DNA of 64,000 bases from Ignavibacteriota bacterium (GCA_003327435.1 QOQV01000001.1:1-64000), one strand, 5' to 3'. Positions 1 to 11,160 are shown, counted from the first letter of the stretch. Translations and numbers: made by a program. The notes: generated from the sequence alone by a model not told the origin.

Positions 1-133
1 AAGAAAAACAATACAAACAATGTTTTTTTTCATTAGAATCTCATTTGTTTTGACTTTACTTCCTCTAAATATATATCAAAGAACTATTTACAGCTATTTC
101 AGCCACACTTTTTGACTATTATACCCAATACGA

Positions 134-640
134 ATGAAAGATCCCATAGGTTTAAAACATAATAAAATTGTATATAAGGATCAGGAACTACCAATCTGGT
201 TTATTGATACCGGAGCACCTCATACGGTAATTTTTTGGGAAAATATTTCATCAGAAAAAAGTTTTAGCGAGTTTGATATAATTGAATTTGGTAGAAATAT
301 CAGATTTCATGAACTATATAAACCTGATGGGACAAATGTAAATTTAGTATATTTACTGGGTAATAATGGGATTAAAATTAGAACTTATGAAAGAGGTGTT
401 GAAAACGAAACACTATCCTGTGGAACTGGTTCAATAGCATCAGCAATAATCTCAACATTAAAATTTAATCTTTCTCCACCAATTAAGGTTATACCACTTA
501 GTAATGATGAATTGGTTGTTGATTTTTCATATGATAAAGGAAAAATTTCGAATGTAACTCTGGAAGGTTCGGTGAATATTGTATTTAGAGGTGAATTAAT
601 ATATAATGAAAACGAGAAGAAAATTATCTTTAAGTTATGA
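134..640 (+). CDS. Diaminopimelate epimerase-like protein, C-terminal half only (possible pseudogene or truncated DapF)
   Basis: DapF C-terminal motifs: DTGAPHTVIF, DGTNVNLV, RTYERGVENETLSCGTGSIASA. N-terminal domain with the first catalytic Cys (CGNG) is absent; in-frame TGA at 113-115 just upstream. Confidence 0.75.
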   Translation: MKDPIGLKHNKIVYKDQELPIWFIDTGAPHTVIFWENISSEKSFSEFDIIEFGRNIRFHELYKPDGTNVNLVYLLGNNGIKIRTYERGVENETLSCGTGSIASAIISTLKFNLSPPIKVIPLSNDELVVDFSYDKGKISNVTLEGSVNIVFRGELIYNENEKKIIFKL

Positions 641-1554
641 AGTATCATTTTATTTTAAATCCTGTTGCTGGAAGGGGTAAGGCATATCGAGCAATAAAGT
701 ATATAAGAAATTTACTTCGAGAGAAAGATTTAAATCATGAATTTTCCATAACAAATGCTCCCGGAGATGCTACAAAATTAGCTTATGAATCTAAAAATTT
801 TTTTGACACAATCGTAGCAATTGGAGGTGATGGCACGGTCAATGAGGTTATGAATGGTTTGGTTAACTCAAATACAAAACTGGGTGTAATACCACTCGGT
901 TCTGGTAATGATTTTGCCCGGTCTCTGAAAGTATCAAATAAAATAGATAAAGCAATTGATATAATACTAAATGAAAAAATAATTTATTGTGATGTTGGTA
1001 AAGTAAAAACTAAAAACATAAATACTCAAGATAAACCTATATCCGAAAGATTTTTTATAAATGGTATTGGAATCGGTTTTGATGCAACTGTGGCTCTGGA
1101 AAGTCAAAAGATCAAACTAATCAGAGGTATTCCATTATATATGGTTGCTGTGATGAAAGCATTATTAAAATATAGAACTCCAAAATTTTATTTAAAATTA
1201 GATAATTTCATTACTAAAAGTAAGTATTTTTTAATAGCAATTGGAAATGGACAAAGTTCAGGTGGTGGGTTCAAACTAACACCGGAAGCAAAGTTGAATG
1301 ATTCAAAGTTTGATGTATGTTATGTTGAGGATATTGGTTTATTAAAAATATTTAAAATGTTACCAAGTTCGATTAAAGGAACACATAAAAGATTTAAGGA
1401 AGTTCATTATACAAAAGCGGAAAATATTGAAGTTACATCACAAAATAATTTTGTGGTACATGTAGACGGTGAGATAATCGGAACGCAAGTTAATAGCATT
1501 GAAATTTCATTGATACCAAAGAAATTGAAAGTAATATATTCTTCAGAGTATTAA
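637..1554 (+). CDS. Diacylglycerol kinase / YegS-BmrU family lipid kinase
   Basis: FILNPVAGRGKA and GGDGTVNEVMNGL motifs, PLGSGNDFARSL; ATGA overlap with preceding ORF. Confidence 0.9.
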   Translation: MKYHFILNPVAGRGKAYRAIKYIRNLLREKDLNHEFSITNAPGDATKLAYESKNFFDTIVAIGGDGTVNEVMNGLVNSNTKLGVIPLGSGNDFARSLKVSNKIDKAIDIILNEKIIYCDVGKVKTKNINTQDKPISERFFINGIGIGFDATVALESQKIKLIRGIPLYMVAVMKALLKYRTPKFYLKLDNFITKSKYFLIAIGNGQSSGGGFKLTPEAKLNDSKFDVCYVEDIGLLKIFKMLPSSIKGTHKRFKEVHYTKAENIEVTSQNNFVVHVDGEIIGTQVNSIEISLIPKKLKVIYSSEY

Positions 1555-1623
1555 TAAATACAACTATTACTAATAATCAATATTATGTAAACTAATATTG
1601 AGGATTTTTAAATTATATATTCC

Positions 1624-3831
1624 CTATATCAAATCATCTAAAGTTGAAAAGTAATATTCTGCTAAATCATTTACTTGAATTCTTATTTGTTCATTTATAT
1701 TTAAATAATTTCCTCCAACTGTTCCTAATACTTTATAAAATACACCTGAGTTTGATAAAAATATTTTAACATCATCCAACTTACTTTCATCACATGTAAC
1801 CACAATTTTAGATTGGTTTTCATTGAATAAAGCAAAATCTAAACGCTGATGGTAATCTATATTTATTTTGCAACCGATATTTCCTGCAATGCAACTCTCT
1901 GCCAATGTAATAGCAATGCCACCATCACTTACATCATGTGCTGATTTTATTAATTTTAATCTTATTAATTGCTGTACAGCATTTTGAACTTTTTTCTCTT
2001 CGTATAAGTCAAGTAATGGAGCATCTCCAATAATTTTATTAGTGAGCAATTTTAAATATTCACTTCCGTCGAGATTTTCTGGATTAAGACCAATTAAAAC
2101 GATGACATCAGATTCCTGCTTAAATCCCTGTTCTGTAATCAAATCAAGATTTTCGATTAAACCTAACATTCCTACTACAGGTGTTGGGAAAACTGTATAG
2201 TTTAAGCTTTCATTGTAAAAGCTTACATTTCCGCCAGTAACAGGTGTGTTTAATATCGAACAGGCATTTCCTAAACCTTTCACACTTTCAGAAAATTGCC
2301 AATACATTTCAGGATCATAAGGATTCCCAAAATTCAAGCAATTTGTTATTGCAATAGGTATACCTCCTTGACAAACAATGTTTCTCGCCGATTCAGCTAC
2401 AGCAATTTCTGCGCCTTTCCGTGGATTTAAATATGTGTATCTTCCATTCCCATCGGTTTTAAGCACTAAGGCTTTATTCTTGCCTTTTATTCTAACTATA
2501 CCTGCATCCGACATATGTATGGGTATTGTGTTAGTTCCCACCATTGAGTCATATTGAGAAAATACCCACTTTTTTGAGCATATATTGGGAAACGAAATTA
2601 ATTTAATTAATATTTCTCCTAAATCTGATGGAGCAGGTATAGTTTTATAATCTATGTTTCTTATTTTATTTATATATTCTGGAACTTTTGTTTCTCGATT
2701 ATACACCGGTGCTCCGTGACCGAGAACCAGTGCTTTTGCTGGTATGTTAGCTTTTAAATCGCCATTAAAATAAACTTTTAAATATTCGGTGTCATCAACT
2801 TCACCTATTATGCTATATTTTAATTCCCATTTTTGCAAAATTTTTGCTATTTCACTTTCCTTCCCTTTTTGAATGATATATAGCATTCTTTCCTGAGATT
2901 CTGATAACATAATTTCATATGCCGTCATATCTCTCTCGCGTACGGGAACATTTTCTAAATTTATAGTCATACCAGAATTTCCTCTTGCACTCATTTCTGA
3001 TGTTGAGCATGTAATACCTGCTGCACCCATATCCTGAACACCAATTAGATAACCACTTTTAATTGCTTCAAGTGTTGCCTCAAGAAGAAGCTTTTCTGTA
3101 AATGGATCTCCAACCTGAACCGAAGGTCTTTTATTTTCCGATTCTTCATCGAGTTCCTGGGATGCAAAGGTTGCACCGTGTATTCCATCTCTACCGGTAG
3201 AGGAACCAACTATCATAACTGAATTTCCCTTTCCTTTAGCAACAGCTTTCATTATATGGCTGTGTTCGACAATACCAACAGCCATAACATTGACAATGGG
3301 ATTTTCTGTATAACATTCTTCGAAGTATATTTCACCTGCAATTGTTGGGACTCCGAAACAATTGCCATAGTCACTTATACCTTTTACTACATTTTTAAAC
3401 AAATATTTGACTCTTGGATTTTTTAAGTTACCAAATCTAAGGGAATTTAAAACTGCAATTGGTCTTGCTCCCATAGTAAAAATATCTCTAAGAATTCCAC
3501 CAACTCCAGTTGCTGCACCTTGATACGGTTCCACAGCAGACGGATGATTATGGCTTTCAATTTTAAATGCTACGGCAAGTCCATCTCCGATATCAATTAA
3601 TCCAGCGTTTTCCTCTCCTGCCTGTACAAGGACCCTTTCACCTTTTCTTGGTAGAGTTTTTAACAATGCAATTGAATTTTTATATGAGCAATGTTCACTC
3701 CACATTACACTAAAGATACCAAGCTCAGTATAGGTAGGAGTTCTACCAAGAATATCAATAATTTTTTGATATTCATCTTCATTTAAGCCGTGCTCAAGTG
3801 CAAGTTGTAAATTTACTTCTGGTTCTTTCAT
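1624..3831 (-). CDS. purL: Phosphoribosylformylglycinamidine synthase subunit PurL
   Basis: 735 aa; [65 protein letters not shown] motifs. Confidence 0.96.
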   Translation of the reverse strand: MKEPEVNLQLALEHGLNEDEYQKIIDILGRTPTYTELGIFSVMWSEHCSYKNSIALLKTLPRKGERVLVQAGEENAGLIDIGDGLAVAFKIESHNHPSAVEPYQGAATGVGGILRDIFTMGARPIAVLNSLRFGNLKNPRVKYLFKNVVKGISDYGNCFGVPTIAGEIYFEECYTENPIVNVMAVGIVEHSHIMKAVAKGKGNSVMIVGSSTGRDGIHGATFASQELDEESENKRPSVQVGDPFTEKLLLEATLEAIKSGYLIGVQDMGAAGITCSTSEMSARGNSGMTINLENVPVRERDMTAYEIMLSESQERMLYIIQKGKESEIAKILQKWELKYSIIGEVDDTEYLKVYFNGDLKANIPAKALVLGHGAPVYNRETKVPEYINKIRNIDYKTIPAPSDLGEILIKLISFPNICSKKWVFSQYDSMVGTNTIPIHMSDAGIVRIKGKNKALVLKTDGNGRYTYLNPRKGAEIAVAESARNIVCQGGIPIAITNCLNFGNPYDPEMYWQFSESVKGLGNACSILNTPVTGGNVSFYNESLNYTVFPTPVVGMLGLIENLDLITEQGFKQESDVIVLIGLNPENLDGSEYLKLLTNKIIGDAPLLDLYEEKKVQNAVQQLIRLKLIKSAHDVSDGGIAITLAESCIAGNIGCKINIDYHQRLDFALFNENQSKIVVTCDESKLDDVKIFLSNSGVFYKVLGTVGGNYLNINEQIRIQVNDLAEYYFSTLDDLI

Positions 3832-3852
3832 TTTTTTTATTTTATAAAATAA

Positions 3853-3888
3853 AAATTCCCACCTTTTTAACGCTCAAGGTGGGAATTT
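3853..3888 (-). terminator. Rho-independent terminator downstream of the FadL-like gene
   Basis: Perfect 13-bp inverted repeat AAATTCCCACCTT/AAGGTGGGAATTT with 10-nt loop, T-rich tail on the minus strand. Confidence 0.85.
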
Positions 3889-3914
3889 GATTTTACCATG
3901 ATCTCTGAATTAAA

Positions 3915-5180
3915 TTAAAAATTATATCCTATATTCAGACCAAATAAATGGGCATTACTTTTATATGTGCCAGGAAATAAATTTGTTGGACTTGTAACTG
4001 TTCTTTCATTAAACATTATGAATTGATATGCAAAGTTGACACATAAATTTTCACTAACTCGATATCCGAGACCGAATGTGATTTCGTGTCTATCAGCATC
4101 AGGTAGCATTGGTTCGAGTGATTTATCAGGTTGAGGAGTTTTATCAAAGATATATCCAGCTCTGAATGCAAACTTATCCATTCTGTATTCTCCACCGATG
4201 CGAATTAAGAACGAATTTTCCCAATCCTTAGCGGTTTTTATGCTTTTTTGTAAAACACCAAGAGGTGAAGCTGGACCTTCTGCAATCTGAACATCTAATG
4301 TATCATACGATTTCCAACCCACATATTGGAATCCTGCTTCAATTGTTAATTCTGGCATAAAATTGTAAGCTATACCAAATAAAATATTGTAAGGTAATGT
4401 AATAGTTGTTTTTCCATCGCCACCTGGAAAAAATGTTTGTAGTGCTTGCATATCTGTAAATGTAGCAGTTCCCTCTAATTCAAGTTCTGTGGTATGTCGA
4501 TAGGATAGTCCAAGAGATAAATCGTCTATTGGTTTATACAAAACTCCGACATTAAAATTAAATCCATTTCCGTCAGCATCAAGCTCAGCTGTGCCATCAG
4601 TGGTGGATGGGGTTGGTGGCAATAAACTGGAATAAGTCGGTACTCTAAATTTTAAATTTACATTAGCAAGTACATAACTGACCCCTAAGCCTACAGAAAA
4701 TTGATCACTTATTTTATAGGCTAATGATGGATTTATAAAAAATGTTTGTAAATCTGTCTTAACACTTAATCTTCTTCCAACCCAATCTTTGTCCCATTCC
4801 GTGCCAAGACCAAAAGGATTAAACACACCAATACCAAATGTTAAACCATTTTCCATTCCATATGTACCATATAAATTAATTGGATAAAATATTTGACTCT
4901 TCATTTTGTTTTCTGCGGTAGAAGGTGAGGGTCCAACAAATTTTGTTGAAGGAAAGATTAAAGTAGTACCTAACATTAAATTCATCCCTTTTTGGAACCC
5001 TAAACCAGCTGGGTTAAAAAAAATAGCGGAGGGATCACTCGCTTGTGCAGTGAATGCACCACCCATCCCCATTGCTTTGGCTCCATGTTCATTAATTTGG
5101 AATCCTCCTGCCATTAAATTACCAAATAAAATAATTGATAAAATAAACAAACCTAAAATGAATTTTGTAAATAGTTTCAT
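3915..5180 (-). CDS. OmpP1/FadL/TodX family outer membrane transport protein
   Basis: Signal peptide, N-terminal GGFQINEHGAKAMGMGGAFTAQASDPSAIFFNPAGLGF, C-terminal beta-barrel ending in NF; AAAGGAG upstream of the start. Confidence 0.92.
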   Translation of the reverse strand: MKLFTKFILGLFILSIILFGNLMAGGFQINEHGAKAMGMGGAFTAQASDPSAIFFNPAGLGFQKGMNLMLGTTLIFPSTKFVGPSPSTAENKMKSQIFYPINLYGTYGMENGLTFGIGVFNPFGLGTEWDKDWVGRRLSVKTDLQTFFINPSLAYKISDQFSVGLGVSYVLANVNLKFRVPTYSSLLPPTPSTTDGTAELDADGNGFNFNVGVLYKPIDDLSLGLSYRHTTELELEGTATFTDMQALQTFFPGGDGKTTITLPYNILFGIAYNFMPELTIEAGFQYVGWKSYDTLDVQIAEGPASPLGVLQKSIKTAKDWENSFLIRIGGEYRMDKFAFRAGYIFDKTPQPDKSLEPMLPDADRHEITFGLGYRVSENLCVNFAYQFIMFNERTVTSPTNLFPGTYKSNAHLFGLNIGYNF

Positions 5181-5265
5181 TTTAACTCCTTTAATTGTTA
5201 ATGATTTTATTTAGAACAACAACTATGACAAACAATTTTAAAAAATATTTATATGAAATGCAAAT

Positions 5266-5763
5266 CTATTCTATGACAATTAAAATATCTCCTTTTTCGA
5301 CAGCTGTTTTTTCTTTTACTAATATTTCTTTTACAATTCCTGCATTATTGGTTTTAATTTCATTTTCCATCTTCATAGCTTCAAGTATTAAAAGACTACT
5401 TCCCTTCTCAACTTTCTGACCTACGTTAACTAAAATTTTTAATACCAGTCCAGGCATTGGTGCACGTACTATTACTTGTTTTGCTTTTACATCTTTATTT
5501 TTGGTAAATTTCTCAGACAATTGGACTATCCTGTCCTTAACCTCAACCTCATAAATATCATTATTAATGGAAACTACAACAAAAGATTCACTTTGACTTA
5601 AAACTGTAGCTTCGAAAGATTTATTTTTATAGGTCAGATAACATTCCTCATCTTTGAATTTTAAATCAAACTGAATTTCTTTATCATTAATTTTAATCTT
5701 ATTTGTGTTTATAAGGTCAACTGAAATAATATTATCTTCTATTTTTACCAGGTAATCTGCCAT
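5266..5763 (-). CDS. Biotin/lipoyl-binding carrier protein (acyl-CoA carboxylase BCCP-like subunit)
   Basis: C-terminal biotinyl domain with EAMKMENEI; adjacent to biotin carboxylase. Confidence 0.92.
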   Translation of the reverse strand: MADYLVKIEDNIISVDLINTNKIKINDKEIQFDLKFKDEECYLTYKNKSFEATVLSQSESFVVVSINNDIYEVEVKDRIVQLSEKFTKNKDVKAKQVIVRAPMPGLVLKILVNVGQKVEKGSSLLILEAMKMENEIKTNNAGIVKEILVKEKTAVEKGDILIVIE

Positions 5764-5766
5764 ATT

Positions 5767-7266
5767 TTACCTAAAATACTCTAATTTTTTTGATTTCCAT
5801 TTAGATACATCTTTGTTTTTTATGGTATGATCATAACTTGCTTTTTGATTATTCAAATAGATTGTTGATATAATTGCAATTGCTTCTATTATTTCATCTC
5901 TTTTATTTTTTATAATTTCAGGATTGTAGTAGTTTTCTATAAAGTGTGTATCAAAATCGCCTTCTACAAATTTTTTGTGGTTAAGTATCCATTTACAAGC
6001 GTTGATGTTAGTTTTTATACCAGCTAATTTATATTCCTCAAGAGCTCGCTGCATCCGCTTTAAGGCAATATCTCGAGTTTCTCCCCATGCAATTAATTTT
6101 GATATCATTGGATCATAATAGACAGATATTTCATTACCTTCATCTACTCCCCTATCTTCTCTAATGAATGCTCCAGCAGCCGACTTTAATTTCTTAATTT
6201 TACCAATGGATGGCAAAAAATTGTTTTCATAATCTTCTGCATATATTCTGCATTCTATAGCATGCCCTCTAAAATTGATTTGGCTCTGAGAATAACTTAG
6301 AGGATTCCCTTCTGCAATGTTTATTTGTTCTTTAACAATATCGATCTGTGTCACCATTTCAGTTACTGGATGCTCAACCTGAAGGCGTGTATTCATTTCA
6401 AGGAAATAGAAATTACTTTGTTTGTCTACTAAAAATTCAATAGTTCCAGCATTTCTATAATTTGCACTTAAAGCCGCTTTTACAGCTGCTCTTCCCATTT
6501 TATCTCGTAGTTCAGGGGTCATAATGACGGAAGGCGATTCTTCAATTATTTTTTGGTGCCGTCTTTGGATTGAGCATTCTCTTTCACCAAGATGAATACC
6601 ATTACCGTAACTGTCGCAAAGAATTTGAAATTCTATATGTCGTGGATTTTCAAGATATTTTTCTATATAAATCCTATTATCGCCGAAAGCCGTCTGAGCT
6701 TCTGATTGTGCACTTCTAAGTGCTGAGGTAAGTTCAGATTCCATTTTAACTATACGCATTCCCTTTCCACCACCACCACCAGCCGCTTTTAAAAGGATTG
6801 GGTATCCGTACTTTCTTCCAAATTCAATGGCTTGGTTTAAATCCATAACCGGAGCATCTGTTCCAGGAACAACGGGTATTGATGCTGCACTTACAAGTCG
6901 ACGAGCTGATATCTTATCACCCATTTTTTCGATAGCTTCAGGAGGCGGACCTATAAATATAATTCCTGCGTCCTGTACCATTTTCGAAAATTCTGAATTC
7001 TCTGAAAGAAAACCGTAACCCGGATGAATCGCATCAACCTGGGCTTTTAATGCAATATCGATGATTTTCTGTTTGTTGAGATAGCTTTCTGCTGGTGTAG
7101 CTCTGCCGATGCAGTAGGCTTCGTCAGCTAATCTGACATGTGGCAAGTTTTGATCTATTTCAGAATAGACGGATACAGTTCTTATACCGAGATCTTTGCA
7201 GGTTCTAATAACTCTAACTGCAATCTCTCCTCTATTTGCTATCAGTATTTTTTTTATCTTTTTCAT
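5767..7266 (-). CDS. accC: Biotin carboxylase subunit of acetyl-/propionyl-CoA carboxylase
   Basis: KKILIANRGEIAVRVIRTCKDLG, KAAGGGGGKGMRIV, FLEMNTRLQVEHPVTEM motifs. Confidence 0.94.
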   Translation of the reverse strand: MKKIKKILIANRGEIAVRVIRTCKDLGIRTVSVYSEIDQNLPHVRLADEAYCIGRATPAESYLNKQKIIDIALKAQVDAIHPGYGFLSENSEFSKMVQDAGIIFIGPPPEAIEKMGDKISARRLVSAASIPVVPGTDAPVMDLNQAIEFGRKYGYPILLKAAGGGGGKGMRIVKMESELTSALRSAQSEAQTAFGDNRIYIEKYLENPRHIEFQILCDSYGNGIHLGERECSIQRRHQKIIEESPSVIMTPELRDKMGRAAVKAALSANYRNAGTIEFLVDKQSNFYFLEMNTRLQVEHPVTEMVTQIDIVKEQINIAEGNPLSYSQSQINFRGHAIECRIYAEDYENNFLPSIGKIKKLKSAAGAFIREDRGVDEGNEISVYYDPMISKLIAWGETRDIALKRMQRALEEYKLAGIKTNINACKWILNHKKFVEGDFDTHFIENYYNPEIIKNKRDEIIEAIAIISTIYLNNQKASYDHTIKNKDVSKWKSKKLEYFR

Positions 7267-9632
7267 TATTTTAGCTCAACAACTGTAACTCCATATCCAC
7301 CTTCGTTCCATTCACCAAGTCTGAAATTTTTAACTAAAGGATGTGATTTTAAATATTGTGAGACCTTTTTTTGTAATGCTCCAGTTCCCTTCCCATGAAT
7401 AATATCTATTCTGTTATAACCTTTTAGAATTGCTTTATCAATGAATTTATCCAATAATGGGATCGCTTCATCTCCCATTAATCCACGAATGTCAATTTCG
7501 TTTTTAATTTCGTCTGCAGCAAATTCATATTTAATTTTTTGTTGATAGTTTTTCTTTTCGTTAAATTCTGCTTTAAGTAAATTGCTCTTATTTACTTTAA
7601 TTTTGTAATTTCCAAACAATACATTAAAGTTGTTTTCTTTAAGTATTTCGATAATTTCCCCTACCTCGTTGGAAGATTTTAGACGTACAATATCACCAAC
7701 ATTGAAGCAGATATCTGTTTCTTTATCTTCTGTTGGTACCTCCAACGATTTTAATGTATCAGTAAAATGTTCTGATGTAGCTTTAATATTTTGTTGAGAT
7801 TGTTTAATAACACCACGATTAGCATTACTTTCACGTATTTCTTTAATTGTTTTTTCTATTAATGAATTAGCTTTGGAAACAATTTCTTTGGCTTCCTGTA
7901 AAGCATTAACTTTTATTTCTTTTAATTCTTTCTCAAGTTTTTTAATTTTTTGATTATAATCAATTATTAGAGTTTCAAGCTTTCTTCTTTCATTTTGAAC
8001 TTCAGAAATTTCTTTAACAAGGGCTTGGTTTTTCTGTTCAAGATTAGCAAGCAAATTTTCGAGGGTTTGTTGGTTTGTGGACCTGTACTGGTTGGCAATG
8101 GCAATAAATTGCTCAGATAAGCCAATTCTTTTTGCCATTTCAATAGCATAACTGCTTCCAGGAATGCCAATAATTAATCTATATGTGGGTTTTAGTGTAT
8201 TATGATCGAATTCCATAGCAGCATTTTCAATACCAGCTGTTTCATGTGCAAAGGCTTTTAGTGTCCCGTGATGTGTAGTTACAAGGCAGTGAGTTGAACG
8301 CCTGTTCAATTCCAACAATAATGCCTGAGCAATTGCACTTCCTTCAATTGGGTCCGTTCCAGCTCCAATTTCATCGATAATCACTAAACTCTTTTCATCA
8401 GAATATTGGAGCATAGTCTTAAGATTTTCAAGGTGGGAGCTAAATGTGCTAAGATCCGCTTCAATTGATTGCTCGTCACCAATATCTACAAATAATTTTT
8501 CATAGATTCCCATCGTGGAGTCTGGAGAAACTGGAATGTGAAGTCCTGATTGCACCATAATTACCAGAAGGCCAAATGTTTTTATTGCCACACTTTTTCC
8601 ACCAGCGTTTGGACCTGTAATCACAATCGATTTTATATCTTTTCCAAGTGTTATATTTAGTGGAACAACCTCATCCCTTCGATGTTTCATCAAAAGTATA
8701 GGATGTCTTCCATTTATGATGTTAAAATAATTTTCTGAGTTTATTTCAGGAGCATTACCCAATATTTCAATTGAATAATTTGCTGCCGCCTGTAAATAAT
8801 CCAATTCTCCCAGTATCTCAATATTACTTCTTAACTCATTTATATTTTCTCGTATTTGTGTTGTAATTTCTTTTAATATTCGCTCAATTTCCCTTACCTC
8901 CTGAAATTGAAGTGAACGTATTTCATTGTTCATTTCAAGTGTTTCAGCAGGTTCTATAAATACCGTTGCACCGCTAGAAGATATACTATGAACAAATCCG
9001 GGTATTTTGTTTTTGTTTTCAATTTTGATTGGAATAACCATTCTACCATCTCTGGTGGTAATGATATCCTCCTGTGTCCAACCAAGTGAAGCTACATTTT
9101 TCAAAATGTTTTCCATTTTTCTTCTTAAGCTTTCCGACTTATCATTAATCTCTCTTCGTATCTTTCTTAGCTCACTCGATGCATCATCCCGGATAAGTCC
9201 ATTTTCATCAATTATTTTATCGATGTTATATTCTAGAATTTTGTTTACATATAATTGGTTAATTAATTGGTTTAAAAAAGGATATGTGTTTTTTCTTCGA
9301 CTGAAATATTGGGAAATATTTCTGACTACCTTTAAAACATTAAAAATTAATAGTAATTCATTTGATTGTAAAATACTATCCTGAATTGCTGCTTTTGATA
9401 AAATATTTCTTGTATCAGTAAATCCATAAATTGGCAGAGGATCATCTATTTCTAACAGCTTTTTCATTTCTGATAAAAGACTCAACCTGTACTGGATTTC
9501 TGAGGCATCACTGGATGGGGTTAATTTCTCAAGTCTCTCCCTAGCTAATTCAGAGATCGCATATCTTTTAATATAATTTTTAACTTTATTAAATTCTAAT
9601 TTTTCAAAGGAATTTAAGAATTCTTTCATCAA
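7266..9632 (-). CDS. mutS2: Endonuclease MutS2
   Basis: Walker A TGPNAGGKSVAIKT, DEIGAGTDPIEGSALA-like motif, C-terminal Smr domain IDIRG...IIHGKGTGALQ. Confidence 0.96.
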   Translation of the reverse strand: MMKEFLNSFEKLEFNKVKNYIKRYAISELARERLEKLTPSSDASEIQYRLSLLSEMKKLLEIDDPLPIYGFTDTRNILSKAAIQDSILQSNELLLIFNVLKVVRNISQYFSRRKNTYPFLNQLINQLYVNKILEYNIDKIIDENGLIRDDASSELRKIRREINDKSESLRRKMENILKNVASLGWTQEDIITTRDGRMVIPIKIENKNKIPGFVHSISSSGATVFIEPAETLEMNNEIRSLQFQEVREIERILKEITTQIRENINELRSNIEILGELDYLQAAANYSIEILGNAPEINSENYFNIINGRHPILLMKHRRDEVVPLNITLGKDIKSIVITGPNAGGKSVAIKTFGLLVIMVQSGLHIPVSPDSTMGIYEKLFVDIGDEQSIEADLSTFSSHLENLKTMLQYSDEKSLVIIDEIGAGTDPIEGSAIAQALLLELNRRSTHCLVTTHHGTLKAFAHETAGIENAAMEFDHNTLKPTYRLIIGIPGSSYAIEMAKRIGLSEQFIAIANQYRSTNQQTLENLLANLEQKNQALVKEISEVQNERRKLETLIIDYNQKIKKLEKELKEIKVNALQEAKEIVSKANSLIEKTIKEIRESNANRGVIKQSQQNIKATSEHFTDTLKSLEVPTEDKETDICFNVGDIVRLKSSNEVGEIIEILKENNFNVLFGNYKIKVNKSNLLKAEFNEKKNYQQKIKYEFAADEIKNEIDIRGLMGDEAIPLLDKFIDKAILKGYNRIDIIHGKGTGALQKKVSQYLKSHPLVKNFRLGEWNEGGYGVTVVELK

Positions 9633-9635
9633 TTA

Positions 9636-10169
9636 TTAAAGCTCATCTTTATATTTTTCAAGATGCTTTTGAACTTCCTCAAAAAAGCTTTTTGATTCAG
9701 GAACGACTCCTAAAAAGAAATCAAATACTTTTGGTGTAACATTAACAATATCTTTATAAAGTAGAGAATCATTTCTGGTTTCTTCTGAAGGTATATCTCC
9801 AAATTTTAACACAAGGAGCACCAAACTTGCAATTAAAATACCTTGAACTGCTCCCAATATTGCACCTGCAAATCTGTTTATTAACTTTAAAATTGTGGAT
9901 TTTGTGCTTAACCATTTATACAATAATGTGAATATAACAACGACAAAAAGAAGAATTGCAAAAAAGGCTGTTAGATACGAAAAAAGCGGAGAAAAATCGA
10001 ACCAATCAATTATTAGCTTTCCTAATACCCCCATAAACTTTGTAGCAGCGATAAATCCAATAATTAGAGAAAGTATACTAAATATCTTTCTAAAAAATCC
10101 ATCCTTAAAACCTAATAGTGTAAAAATTATGACTGTTAATAGTATTAGTATATCGACATATGTAATCAC
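9636..10169 (-). CDS. CvpA family membrane protein
   Basis: 177 aa, four hydrophobic segments, DILILLTVIIFTLLGFKDGFFRKIFSILSLIIGF CvpA signature; next to mutS2. Confidence 0.85.
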   Translation of the reverse strand: MITYVDILILLTVIIFTLLGFKDGFFRKIFSILSLIIGFIAATKFMGVLGKLIIDWFDFSPLFSYLTAFFAILLFVVVIFTLLYKWLSTKSTILKLINRFAGAILGAVQGILIASLVLLVLKFGDIPSEETRNDSLLYKDIVNVTPKVFDFFLGVVPESKSFFEEVQKHLEKYKDEL

Positions 10170-10172
10170 TTT

Positions 10173-10619
10173 TCAACCCAACAATTTTTTAACATATTCA
10201 GATAGTGTTTTACCATCGACCTTACCTTTTAATTCTTTGGATGCGACAGACATTACTTTACCAAAATCTTTGGGAGAATTTGCATTCATCGTAAGGATTA
10301 TATTTTTCAAAATTGGTATTAATTCTGATTCACTTAACTGCTTGGGTAAAAATTCTTCAATAATTCTTAATTCAGCTTTTTCTTTTTCGGCAAGATCACT
10401 CCGACCACCTTTCTCAAACAATTCAATTGATTCTTTTCTTCTTTTTGCAGCGTTCGTAAGTACATTAAGTTCATCGTCTTCCGTAAGTTTATCTGGTCTC
10501 TTGGCTATCTCTTTTTCCTGTAGAGCTGCTCTTAAACTTCTGATTGTTTCAAGTCGCACCTTATCGCCACTTTTCATCGCCTTCGATATTTCTTGACTCA
10601 GAATATCTTTTAATGCCAT
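10173..10619 (-). CDS. GatB/YqeY domain-containing protein
   Basis: SGDKVRLETIRSLRAALQEKEI, EEFLPKQLSESEL, DFGKVMSVASKELKGKVDGKTLSEYVK. Confidence 0.93.
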   Translation of the reverse strand: MALKDILSQEISKAMKSGDKVRLETIRSLRAALQEKEIAKRPDKLTEDDELNVLTNAAKRRKESIELFEKGGRSDLAEKEKAELRIIEEFLPKQLSESELIPILKNIILTMNANSPKDFGKVMSVASKELKGKVDGKTLSEYVKKLLG

Positions 10620-10620
10620 A

Positions 10621-11016
10621 TTAGTTATTCACAGTTTCTGATTTGATATTGGGGTCTGCATCATATTTGGATGGACACTTTGTCAGAATTTCTGTAGCAT
10701 GAAAATGCCCATCAGAATATTTGCCTTTTACGACTATACTATTTGCAATTTCAAAGTTATTTGGTTTTGCACCTTCGTAAATGACTTTCAGTTTTTTCCC
10801 ATCAGCGTCTATCATATAAAAATTAAACTGACCTTTTTCCATATCAAATGTAGCTGGATCTTCTTTAACCCAGTGGCCATTAACCTGAATCTTTTTTCCA
10901 GTCGATATCGCATCAGAGAAAGTACCATATTCAATGTTGCTCTGAAGGAAAGACATAGAGCCAAAAATTAACGCGACTATTATGATTAAACCTGCAATTA
11001 TATATTTTATTTTCAT
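10621..11016 (-). CDS. ccmE: Cytochrome c maturation protein CcmE (heme chaperone)
   Basis: N-terminal TM anchor, OB-fold, VKGKYSDGHFHATEILTKCPSKY (heme-binding His motif). Confidence 0.93.
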   Translation of the reverse strand: MKIKYIIAGLIIIVALIFGSMSFLQSNIEYGTFSDAISTGKKIQVNGHWVKEDPATFDMEKGQFNFYMIDADGKKLKVIYEGAKPNNFEIANSIVVKGKYSDGHFHATEILTKCPSKYDADPNIKSETVNN

Positions 11017-11025
11017 ATTATTTCC

Positions 11026-11160
11026 TTAATTGTTTTTGATATCCTTTTCAAGCTTTTTAATTTTTTTATCAAGATTTAAAAGATAGATAAAAATTCCTAA
11101 CCAGCAAATAATTGTAATAATGAGGACGATATATAGAGAATTATTTTGTAAGAATTCCAT
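11026..11160 (-). CDS. ccmD: CcmD-like small membrane protein (not in supplied ORF track)
   Basis: My translation: MEFLQNNSLYIVLIITIICWLGIFIYLLNLDKKIKKLEKDIKNN*, one TM plus basic/coiled C-terminus; sits between ccmC and ccmE; TAATG overlap with the ccmC stop. Confidence 0.8.
   Translation of the reverse strand: MEFLQNNSLYIVLIITIICWLGIFIYLLNLDKKIKKLEKDIKNN

Noticed and set aside
9895-10596. 233-aa plus-strand ORF
   Set aside because: Spans antisense to cvpA and yqeY, both well supported by motifs; no recognisable family.
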